32,814 nt of DNA from RGIG1959 sp045651865. Lineage in GTDB: Bacteria; Bacillota; Clostridia; Oscillospirales; Acutalibacteraceae. Within the stretch, counting starts at the first letter, position 1. Each line of letters begins with the position of its first letter. A program made the position numbers and the translations under genes. Below the pieces are notes generated by a model. It made no database searches. It had not been told where the DNA came from and saw only the letters and a list, made by a program, of their open reading frames with translations. Location: contig JAZRTC010000014.1 in NCBI GenBank assembly GCA_045651865.1, positions 1-32,814 on the forward strand, in the 5' to 3' direction. This document shows, in pieces, positions 7,157 to 14,787 of the stretch.

Positions 7157-10100
7157 TCACTCCATCATATCTTGTACCTCGGCAAACGAGGTGCTGCAGC
7201 CGTGATACATATTGGTGCCGGTGTAATTGTTGTAATATACACGCACAAGACCGTTGGCGTCGGTATAGCGGATGTACGAACGCGCGGTAAATTCCGTTTC
7301 ATACGCCTGTTGCAACGCATCGCCTTCCATGCCTTCGTATGTGATGACAGCCGTATACAAGCGATAGGTTTCCCCTTCATAGTGATCGACCACACCGTTA
7401 CAGGCCATATTCTGCACATACTTGTAGGTGACGGTCGTGTCAACACCGTTCACATTTTCGCCGCGATACTGCAGGGTGTAACCGTCAGCACCGCCCGCAT
7501 ACTTGTCAGCAGTCGAGGTTTTCGCCATTACGAAGCCGTATTCCGCGCCGCCCTCATTTCCCTTGAGCGCGTTGATCTCGGCATAGACATCTTCTTTGAG
7601 AACCGTGACAAAGCGCAGACCGCCGAAGGGTTTGCCGTGGTGAGCTAACGGATCGTTTTCCGCTTCGCGGATCTGCACACCCACCAGATCATAGCCCTGA
7701 TACAAATCGGTGTAGTTCTTGGTGTCGCCGTCTTCCTGCGCGACCGTGCCGGTTTCGATCCAGTGTGCATACACATGCACATCGCCGCTATGCGAAGCGT
7801 TCCAGTTGAACGGTTCGTCCTGAGAATCGGGATCCATATACCAACCTTTGAAGATGAACTCGTTGTGCGTGTTGTAATCAAACTCAGGCACATCGTAAAA
7901 TGTCGGAACTTTGTTGTTTGCGTCAAGCACGAAGTCGTTTTCGCTCATTTGCGGCATCGCCTCGTAATAATAGGTGCGGAACACATCGTCGCCCTCATAG
8001 CTTTCGTTGTTCGCGTGGAACACAACGCGGTTGAGATCCACAACCGCACCGAGCGTGCCTTGCTGTGCATAGCCGTCTTGCACCGCTGCACCGTACACAC
8101 CTTCAAGATCGGTGGTGGTATTGGCATCGGCGATATACGGTACTTTGCCGCCTTCGGTTTCCACTGTTGCGGTATAACCCGCACCACCGGTCACCACATC
8201 CTCCACTACGGTATTCATATGCACCGTCGAAGAATCGGCAAATGTCAGTTGCACCACTTCCAATCGATAGTGATAAGGAAGCTGTTCGGATTGATCGTAC
8301 CATTGCCACACGGGATATTGACCGTAGCCGATGCCTGTTTCGGGATCAATCGACACCGATACGGAGCTTTCTTCGTGCTGGGTGATGCGGAACCATTGCC
8401 AGTTCACATCCTCGTTCATGTCATCCGACCAGCAGGTCACCTTCACTTGCGCCGAGGTGGGCATATTGTCAGCTGTAATGCTGTTACCCATACGCACATA
8501 GAAATTGAGCATCAACAGCGCGGGGTTATATTGCAATGTAACAACCACTTTATGAAGTGTACTGCCGTCAGGAAGTTCGAATTTTTCCGTGGTCTTATTT
8601 TGCACATAATAGCCTTCCAGCATCACATTCGCCGAATAATCATATTCCGACGACAGGCCCGTGTAGAACGAGGGCACCTGGAAGATATCTTGCGTCACAT
8701 CATCGCCGTGCGTATGCCACAAACCGTCAGGATACACGCGGCTGTAACCGTCCATCGCCGCATATTCGCGGTCGGGATCGCCCTCATTTCGGCGATCGTC
8801 GTGGGTCAGCTGCACATGAAGATCCTTTTTGTAGTTGGTAGCCAGACCGCTGCCATTTTCCTGATCGTGGTTGATGATTACGGTCAGATCGACCGTATCC
8901 ATCACCTGCAACCACTTGGCATACAGCGTAGTGTCAGCGGCAACATCCGCCGTGATCACAGCGGGCGCGGGCACTGTGAAGTCTTTATCCAGATACCAAC
9001 CCATGAAGCGGAAGCCCGGAAGTGTGGGATCATCGATGTCCAGCGATGTTTCGTAGCTCCATGTGTGCGTCGTCGGGTAATCGCCGTTCATCACGCCGCC
9101 GTTGAGCACATAATTTACGGTGTAGGTATTGGGGATCAGATACGCAATGAGCATTTGCTCCTGCGCACCGTAATGATAGTGTGTCGGCGCCTGATAGGTG
9201 ACGGTGAACGGCTGAGTGCCGTCAAACGGAATCTTGTCGGCACCAAATGTCGTGCTGTACACACACAGACCGTACTGATAATAGATGGCGCTGTTCTGAC
9301 CGCTGATCCAGACGGGAGTCGAGCCATTGCCGAGACCGTTCGTCAGGGACAGGTCGTCGCCGCGCACACCGTCTTCAAATACCATCTGCGAGATGACAGG
9401 CCATGTCGACGGTATCACGCTACCGGGGTTGGCGTCAGAAGTCACCAAAAGCTCAACGCTGTCGGGACGGAAACCTTCGCCGATGGCGGTCGCATCCACC
9501 TCATACTGTAAATCGAATTCCTCGGGATCGAAGTGGTTGTGGATGTTCACCGTTCCCACCTCGGGAGCCTTCGTGCCCCACAGCACCGTGTAATCCTCCA
9601 AGGTATACTCCGGATACCAGTCCCATCTGCCGATACTATCGGGCTCGTTCTGGAACATCGAGACATAGTTCGGGAGAAGCAGCTGTACGCGATACATCGA
9701 ACCGTCGTCGGGGATATTCTCAAATCGATAGTTCGCCGCGCCGACAGGGCGTCCGACATAATAGTACATATCGTTGGAGTAGTCCAGCTCCAGCGAGACG
9801 CTGTTCACCGTCTCGAAATAGCCGTTCGGTGCGATGCGCTGGAGCAGTACCACAGCCGTTTGCGGACGGTCCGCTTCGGGAATTTTCTGAACGGTCACCG
9901 TGCCATCATCGTTTTCTTGTTCGTAGGTCGCACCGACCGTTACCAGGCCTTCAATGGTCTTCGGGGCTTTCCAAAGCGCCACCAATGTGACATCGTTTGT
10001 CAGCGCCTCGCCAACCGTTGCGCTTTGATCGGTCGGGTTGCCGTTTTCATCAGCAAGCACCCAACGGTCAAACACATACGCATCATCGCGCGCGGGTACA

Positions 10101-13003
10101 TAGGTGTTCGGATCCGGCATAATAAATTGATCGGGGATCACCGTGTTGTCGGTAGTATCCAGAAGCGTACCACCGTTGGGATCAAAGGTAACGATATAGG
10201 GATGAGCATATACCGTGACGGTAATATCGCTGCTTTGCTGTTTATTGACGCAGTATGCACCGCCGAGCGTGCTGTCTTCGGGATGCACACCGTTTTCGAC
10301 CGATACAACTGCAGTATAGGCTCCTGCAGGATAGCGACCGTCCGCCGAAGCAAGCGATGCATAATGAATGCCGTCAGCGGAAACCAGCGTCAGCTCCGTA
10401 CCGTCTTTCAGTGTCACGCCCGAAGCGCTGACACGGTAATAGTAAGGAAGGTTGTTTTCGCGATCTTCCCAACCCCACACGATGTAAGAGCCGTTGTTGA
10501 AGAAATTGCCGTTCGCATCGACATTATTCAACAGTACATCGTGCGTGGTGTCGAAATGTTGCGTCACGGGATACCATTGTTTACCGGGAACCGTCGGGAA
10601 GCCGTATGCCGACGGGTCATAGAACGCGAGCACCTTGATGTCAACAGCCGACGGCACAAGCGCATCGTTTACGATGTCTTCTATCACCTTGTAGATAAGC
10701 TCATTCATCTCGGGGGCGTAATGCATTTTGACCGTTACATGATAGGTCACATCACCGTTGGCGTCCGTAGAGGAATCGACGGTACGCTCGGTGACTTCGT
10801 ATTCACCCATAAAGGCGTTGGCGCTGTATTCGTACGCCACGCTGAGATCGGTGAACAGATCGGGATAGTGCGTTGTGGTGATATCACCTTCGGTCGTGCC
10901 GCTGTCGTAACCGTCGGTGAAGGTTTTGCTTTGACCGACCACCTCAACATAGTCCTCGGCAGTACCGATAGGGCGGTAGGTCAGCTCGATCGTCATAGCG
11001 CGGTCAAGATTTTTGTCCACGGTGCCGTCAAGGCTTTTGCCCTCCACGATCACCGTCAGGTCAACCTTGGCTTTGTTGATTTTTTTCCATTGTGCCGTCA
11101 GGCGATAGGGTTGATTGATAGCCGCGGTCAATGCTGTACCTGCGGCATACATCACGCCGTTATCCGCAAGCCAGCCGAGGAATTCATAACCCTCTTTGAC
11201 AGGAATCTCCGTCGCGACTTGTACCGCATCTCCCGTACGATGATAGGTGTGCAACAATGCGGGGCCACCCACACCACCGTTCAGATCGTATGTCACATCG
11301 TTGAAGAACAGATAGCGTGTACGCGGCGCATCGTAAATGTCGAGTTGCTGTCCGTGTCCCGTCAGGAAGTAGGACTCGCCGTCGTAATAGTAAATGTGAT
11401 AACTGCCGTTCTTGAGTTTGGCGTTGTACACACCCGTGGCGGTTTTTTCAAGCTTGATAAAGTTTACGCCGTCAGCGGAAACATACAGCTCCATGTCACC
11501 CTTCACGGTCGTGATGTCCACGCGCTTGCCCGCGGCAATGCTGCCTGCATACGAGCCGTTGAGGATCACTTCGACCGTGCCGGCAAAGGTTTGCGGTTTG
11601 AGTTCATAAGCCGCAACAAAGGTCATGTCGCGCGTCACAACGGGATAGGTTTTCAGGATTTCCTCTTGCGTGAGGACTTTACCGTCTCCGCCTTGCAACA
11701 CCCAGCCGATGTGGTGGTAGTTTTCACGCGATGTGTCACCGCTGAACGACGGCATCGTTTCCCCCGCCGCGTAATCGGCGGATTGCTCCTTGAAGATCAC
11801 GCCGCCCAGACCGTCGGTATACTTGATGGTAAAGAGGATTTGCTCCTCTTTCACGATTCTGCCGTTAAACACCGCCAGATAATATTGGTCGGTTTGCTTT
11901 TGGTATTTCACCGCCGTGTCATTGTCGTCGGGATTGACGGTTGCTTGCGCTGCGTTGGTTTGCCTGACTTCCAGATAATATTGTTTTTTTCCTTCTCTGT
12001 ATGTGGCGTTGTATATACCGCTGCCGTTATCGGTCCATTGGAGATCTTCCCGACCGTAATGGGTGCTGTACTTTTCCAGCACTTGGGCATATGTCGTGTA
12101 TTCGGAGGTCTTTTCGTCGTTGGCGAAGCCACCGAAATAAACACCGTTATCATTCATTTCGACAATATACACGGGAGGCTCCACCGTCAGAATACCGTCG
12201 ATATGATTATCGGGATATTGCACCGAACCCTGGTTCTTAATGGCGTATCCCATAAACGCATCGCTCAGACCCGTAGCATCGAGCGCTTTCAGAGAGTCCT
12301 CGTCCATACATTCCAGGACAGCATCCCAGAACGGCTTGATCAGTTTGCGTTTTTGTTCCTCGGTTGTTTCGTCGCTTTCGATATTACCCGCAGGGATGAA
12401 GTGATAGGTGTTGCCGTCGGCATTTTCCTCATACACGACACAGTCCGCATAGGCCTTGCTCTTTAATTTGGAAATATTGACATTCAATGTCACAAACGGC
12501 ACATCGTTGTTCGAAGGGCCGTAGTCGATCGCAGCACCTGCCCCCGCAAACGACGCAGGGGTAATACCGGTGGCGATGTAATACACATCAAACGATACCC
12601 ATTCGTCGGGCAACACGGGTTCGACGATCTCTTCGCCGAGCATCACCACGACCGAACGCGTATCGGGGTCAATGTGTTGCGTCACCGACGGCATGCCCGC
12701 TTTTTCTGCTGTCACCGTATAATATAACGATGTACCGTTGTAATAAATCGCGGTATTAAACGAGTATACACCGTTACCGTTATTGGTCAGCGCCACATTA
12801 ACGGTACGGATGTTTCTGCCCGGTGTTTCGTAGGTGCGTGTCGCCGCCACATTCGCATCGGAAATCGGGTTGCCGTTTCCGTCGACGATTGCAATGGTCA
12901 TCACCGTCGTTGACGGTGCCGCCGATACGGTGAACGCCTGCAAGGGCAATACACCGATCATTAAACATAGTGCCATAAAACATGCCAGTAATTTGCGCTT
13001 CAT
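7157..13003 (-). CDS. Giant secreted surface protein with five InlB-type B-repeats
   Basis: The 1948-residue protein starts at 13003 (AGGAGG site upstream) with a signal peptide of about 28 residues (KRKLL...FTVSAAP). Five InlB/Flg_new-like beta-grasp repeats, each with a YDLNGG-type start and a GW.....YAxW end, lie near 391-465, 571-641, 936-1013, 1293-1363 and 1659-1747. Between them are two related modules of about 130-150 residues beginning VDLTVI (near 646 and 1368) that resemble streptococcal-type adhesin spacers. The last 170 residues (from about 1777) form a distinct domain starting GVQIREAEN and ending in FAEVQDMME. No LPXTG motif, dockerin, S-layer homology domain or C-terminal transmembrane segment is present, so how it is retained is unclear. 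It is first in an operon with the Thr-rich lipoprotein and the mini-dockerin protein. An adhesive or structural role is inferred. Confidence 0.88.
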   Translation of the reverse strand: MKRKLLACFMALCLMIGVLPLQAFTVSAAPSTTVMTIAIVDGNGNPISDANVAATRTYETPGRNIRTVNVALTNNGNGVYSFNTAIYYNGTSLYYTVTAEKAGMPSVTQHIDPDTRSVVVMLGEEIVEPVLPDEWVSFDVYYIATGITPASFAGAGAAIDYGPSNNDVPFVTLNVNISKLKSKAYADCVVYEENADGNTYHFIPAGNIESDETTEEQKRKLIKPFWDAVLECMDEDSLKALDATGLSDAFMGYAIKNQGSVQYPDNHIDGILTVEPPVYIVEMNDNGVYFGGFANDEKTSEYTTYAQVLEKYSTHYGREDLQWTDNGSGIYNATYREGKKQYYLEVRQTNAAQATVNPDDNDTAVKYQKQTDQYYLAVFNGRIVKEEQILFTIKYTDGLGGVIFKEQSADYAAGETMPSFSGDTSRENYHHIGWVLQGGDGKVLTQEEILKTYPVVTRDMTFVAAYELKPQTFAGTVEVILNGSYAGSIAAGKRVDITTVKGDMELYVSADGVNFIKLEKTATGVYNAKLKNGSYHIYYYDGESYFLTGHGQQLDIYDAPRTRYLFFNDVTYDLNGGVGGPALLHTYHRTGDAVQVATEIPVKEGYEFLGWLADNGVMYAAGTALTAAINQPYRLTAQWKKINKAKVDLTVIVEGKSLDGTVDKNLDRAMTIELTYRPIGTAEDYVEVVGQSKTFTDGYDSGTTEGDITTTHYPDLFTDLSVAYEYSANAFMGEYEVTERTVDSSTDANGDVTYHVTVKMHYAPEMNELIYKVIEDIVNDALVPSAVDIKVLAFYDPSAYGFPTVPGKQWYPVTQHFDTTHDVLLNNVDANGNFFNNGSYIVWGWEDRENNLPYYYRVSASGVTLKDGTELTLVSADGIHYASLASADGRYPAGAYTAVVSVENGVHPEDSTLGGAYCVNKQQSSDITVTVYAHPYIVTFDPNGGTLLDTTDNTVIPDQFIMPDPNTYVPARDDAYVFDRWVLADENGNPTDQSATVGEALTNDVTLVALWKAPKTIEGLVTVGATYEQENDDGTVTVQKIPEADRPQTAVVLLQRIAPNGYFETVNSVSLELDYSNDMYYYVGRPVGAANYRFENIPDDGSMYRVQLLLPNYVSMFQNEPDSIGRWDWYPEYTLEDYTVLWGTKAPEVGTVNIHNHFDPEEFDLQYEVDATAIGEGFRPDSVELLVTSDANPGSVIPSTWPVISQMVFEDGVRGDDLSLTNGLGNGSTPVWISGQNSAIYYQYGLCVYSTTFGADKIPFDGTQPFTVTYQAPTHYHYGAQEQMLIAYLIPNTYTVNYVLNGGVMNGDYPTTHTWSYETSLDIDDPTLPGFRFMGWYLDKDFTVPAPAVITADVAADTTLYAKWLQVMDTVDLTVIINHDQENGSGLATNYKKDLHVQLTHDDRRNEGDPDREYAAMDGYSRVYPDGLWHTHGDDVTQDIFQVPSFYTGLSSEYDYSANVMLEGYYVQNKTTEKFELPDGSTLHKVVVTLQYNPALLMLNFYVRMGNSITADNMPTSAQVKVTCWSDDMNEDVNWQWFRITQHEESSVSVSIDPETGIGYGQYPVWQWYDQSEQLPYHYRLEVVQLTFADSSTVHMNTVVEDVVTGGAGYTATVETEGGKVPYIADANTTTDLEGVYGAAVQDGYAQQGTLGAVVDLNRVVFHANNESYEGDDVFRTYYYEAMPQMSENDFVLDANNKVPTFYDVPEFDYNTHNEFIFKGWYMDPDSQDEPFNWNASHSGDVHVYAHWIETGTVAQEDGDTKNYTDLYQGYDLVGVQIREAENDPLAHHGKPFGGLRFVTVLKEDVYAEINALKGNEGGAEYGFVMAKTSTADKYAGGADGYTLQYRGENVNGVDTTVTYKYVQNMACNGVVDHYEGETYRLYTAVITYEGMEGDALQQAYETEFTARSYIRYTDANGLVRVYYNNYTGTNMYHGCSTSFAEVQDMME

Positions 13004-13050
13004 AAGCGGATCCTCCTATTTTGCTATGTGGTATATATTAAACTAAATAT

Positions 13051-13079
13051 ATTGTACGACTTTATTCGATAAGATGCAA
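13051..13079 (-). promoter_or_regulatory. Promoter of the giant surface protein operon
   Basis: TTGCAT (13074-13079), a 17-base spacer and TACAAT (13051-13056) are read on the minus strand, about 48 bases before the ATG. It is divergent from the peptide-gene promoter at 13138-13166. Confidence 0.5.
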
Positions 13080-13137
13080 CTATATTTATTACAAAAAATG
13101 GGGCGTTTTTTTCGTCGATGTCGTCAAACGATTTTAT

Positions 13138-13166
13138 TTGACAAACAAACCCATAGGATGTATACT
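13138..13166 (+). promoter_or_regulatory. Consensus promoter of the peptide-modification operon
   Basis: A perfect TTGACA (13138-13143), a 17-base spacer and TATACT (13161-13166) are followed by a leader of about 28 bases, with GAAGGAGGG ending 6 bases before the GTG at 13201. Together these are among the strongest expression signals in the window. Confidence 0.85.
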
Positions 13167-13200
13167 GGTATAAAGAGTTAGTTACGAAGGAGGGATTGCT

Positions 13201-13323
13201 GTGAAAGAAACCTACGAATCGATGGAAATCGAGATTCAGGTGTTGCCTCAGGAGGATGTCATCACGGCATCCGAAACCGTGGAGCATGACAATCTTTTCC
13301 GCAGTTTCAGTATGTTCGAATAA
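13201..13323 (+). CDS. 40-residue candidate RiPP precursor peptide
   Basis: This short gene starts with GTG at 13201 after a strong ribosome binding site (GGAGGG, spacing 6) and a consensus promoter, and stops at TAA 13321-13323. The product is acidic. An N-terminal part MKETYESMEIEIQVLPQ leads to EDVITAS (18-24), followed by a C-terminal segment ETVEHDNLFRSFSMFE (25-40). The layout resembles a leader and core. Y5 with M8 sits like the YxxP that lasso-type leaders present to a PqqD-like partner, and T22 lies just before a run of small residues (T-A-S) that could be a cleavage point. The peptide has no cysteine, so lanthionine or sactionine chemistry is excluded. Available hydroxyl residues in the putative core are S24, T26, S35 and S37. 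Its role as precursor is inferred from context; it is otherwise unrecognised. Confidence 0.75.
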   Translation: MKETYESMEIEIQVLPQEDVITASETVEHDNLFRSFSMFE

Positions 13324-13338
13324 GAATTCATAGTCGAC

Positions 13339-13376
13339 CCCTCTGTGACCGAATGCATCGCCACAGAGGGTTTATT
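13339..13376 (+). terminator. Leaky terminator or attenuator between the peptide gene and the enzyme genes
   Basis: A 9-bp perfect stem CCCTCTGTG/CACAGAGGG (13339-13347 with 13362-13370) with a 14-base loop is followed by TTTATT. The interrupted T tract suggests partial termination. This would give more peptide than enzyme transcript, a common arrangement in peptide-modification operons. No separate promoter is evident before the kinase gene. Confidence 0.65.
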
Positions 13377-13398
13377 CATTTAAGGAGGCGATCACCGT

Positions 13399-14106
13399 AT
13401 GTCCGTCTATACATTTGCGGATGTCCATGTTCGTCTGCCATCTTTATCACCATTTGCGATGCACTTTTTTCAAGAGTACCGCGCTGACAGCGATCACTTC
13501 GATGAGGAGTTGACGATCACGCAGGAGGATCTTGCGGCAGAAGCGATTCTCGCCCCCTTGGCACCTCGTGAGGTGCTCGAAATCACCGTCGTTCTTCGCA
13601 AATTCGCAAATCGGTTGCTGATGCGCTACGACGGGTTTATGTTGCATGCCGCTACCGTCGTTTACGGCGGCAAAGCATATGCGTTCGCAGCACCCTCAGG
13701 AACCGGCAAAACCACCCATTGCCGCTTGTGGCTTGATGTTCTCGGTGACGACGCCCGCATTTTGAACGGCGATAAGCTGTTGCTTCGCAAACAGGGAGAT
13801 CGCTTCTTCGCATACGGCAATCCGTGGAACGGCAAAGAAGGCTACGGTGAACGCGGATGTTACCCGCTCGGAGGTGTGTTCTTGCTTCATCGGGCAACCG
13901 AAAATACCGTTTCTCCCACTACTTCGAGCGAGGCACTTGCCGCGTTGCTGTCTGCAAGTGCGGTTTCCAAAAGCGGTGCAGACCGCCTGCAAATACTCGC
14001 GTTGCTGGATTGCCTGATACAGCATGTGGGCGTGCGAAATGTATACGCCAATATGACTCACGATGCCGTGTACACGGTGTTGCGCGAATTGGAGGACTCT
14101 TTATGA
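13399..14106 (+). CDS. HPr-kinase-like P-loop protein, candidate peptide kinase
   Basis: The 235-residue protein carries a Walker A motif APSGTGKTTH (98-107), an NGDK acidic motif (123-126) in the Walker B position and a GNPWNGK segment (140-146). These are typical of the short HprK-like kinases found in peptide-modification clusters. True HPr kinase is longer (about 310 residues) and has a C-terminal signature for HPr that I do not see. In lasso peptide pathways such as paeninodin, related kinases phosphorylate a residue of the peptide, so phosphorylation of the 40-residue product is the natural hypothesis. AAGGAGG precedes the ATG. The TGA overlaps the next ATG as ATGA, so translation is coupled to the PqqD-like gene. 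Confidence 0.82.
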   Translation: MSVYTFADVHVRLPSLSPFAMHFFQEYRADSDHFDEELTITQEDLAAEAILAPLAPREVLEITVVLRKFANRLLMRYDGFMLHAATVVYGGKAYAFAAPSGTGKTTHCRLWLDVLGDDARILNGDKLLLRKQGDRFFAYGNPWNGKEGYGERGCYPLGGVFLLHRATENTVSPTTSSEALAALLSASAVSKSGADRLQILALLDCLIQHVGVRNVYANMTHDAVYTVLRELEDSL

Positions 14107-14375
14107 AAATCAAAGACGGATTTGTGATGCGCCGTTTCGGCGACAAATGGATTGCGGTTGCTACGGACGAGCTTGCCGATTCGCACAATGTACTGATCAC
14201 ACTCAACCGTACCGCTGCCGCTATGTGGGAATTGCTCAGCGACGAGTCTGATTATAACACGGTGCTTGCCGGCTTGCTGACACGGTTTGACGCCGAGGAG
14301 ACACAGGTGCGTGAGGATCTTGATCGCACTCTGGAGATGCTCCGCAAGGCAGGGGTGCTCGATGAACAGCATTAA
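14103..14375 (+). CDS. PqqD-like peptide-recognition protein (RRE)
   Basis: This 90-residue stand-alone protein matches the PqqD family: a beta-rich first half (MKIKDGFVMRRFGDKWIAVA) followed by the LNRTAAAMWELL helix signature (about 34-45) and two further helices to the end. PqqD-like domains act as RiPP recognition elements that bind leader peptides and present them to modifying enzymes. The ATG at 14103 overlaps the kinase stop by ATGA, and the 3' end overlaps the protease start by 14 bases. The family assignment is firm. Its partner being the 40-residue peptide is inferred from gene order. Confidence 0.85.
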   Translation: MKIKDGFVMRRFGDKWIAVATDELADSHNVLITLNRTAAAMWELLSDESDYNTVLAGLLTRFDAEETQVREDLDRTLEMLRKAGVLDEQH

Positions 14376-14787
14376 ACAAATTCTCAACGACAGCGGTTGT
14401 TATGCGGCTGTTGTTCACGGCATCAGTATGTTGCCGCTTCTCGTCAACCATCGCGACATTGCGTATATTGAGCCCGCAGGCACAATCCGCCGATTGGATG
14501 TTGTGCTGTTTCGGAGAAAAAACGGGCAGTTGGTGCTTCATCGCGTGCTGAAATGTCAGCCAAACGGCACACACTATCTTGTTGCAGGCGATAATGACAC
14601 GAATACGGAGTGTGTTGAACGCGAGCAAATTCTCGGCGTAATGACGGCGTTTTGCCGCAACGGCAAAACCACGAAAACCACCGCCATACGGCATCGCTTG
14701 TATAAACATTTATGGAATCTGACACCGTTCACCAGACATGTGTTACAGCGCATTTGCCGTCGTCTGCAAAAAAGGAGGAACACATGA
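14362..14787 (+). CDS. Soluble S24/S26-type serine protease, candidate leader peptidase
   Basis: This 141-residue protein has the signal-peptidase-like box GISMLP (S22 as nucleophile), then RRLDVVLFRR (box C-like), GQLVLHRVL with H60 where bacterial signal peptidase I has its lysine, and YLVAGDND (72-79, box E-like GDN). Ser/His use is the arrangement of SipW and eukaryotic-type signal peptidases. Unlike those, no transmembrane segment is visible; the C-terminus (from about 110) is strongly basic and may bind membrane or peptide. It starts at ATG 14362 inside the PqqD-like gene, and its TGA overlaps the next ATG. Related S24/S26 proteins also include LexA-like repressor cores, but no DNA-binding domain is present. 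Leader removal is inferred. Confidence 0.75.
   Translation: MNSIKQILNDSGCYAAVVHGISMLPLLVNHRDIAYIEPAGTIRRLDVVLFRRKNGQLVLHRVLKCQPNGTHYLVAGDNDTNTECVEREQILGVMTAFCRNGKTTKTTAIRHRLYKHLWNLTPFTRHVLQRICRRLQKRRNT

Noticed and set aside
9533..12466. A 977-codon plus-strand frame within the giant surface protein gene
   Set aside because: It is entirely antisense to a gene with a signal peptide and five recognisable repeats, has no start signals and yields a composition unlike any real protein.
13024..13287. An 87-codon minus-strand frame across the divergent promoter region
   Set aside because: It covers two promoters and the precursor peptide gene on the other strand, has no ribosome binding site and no recognisable product.
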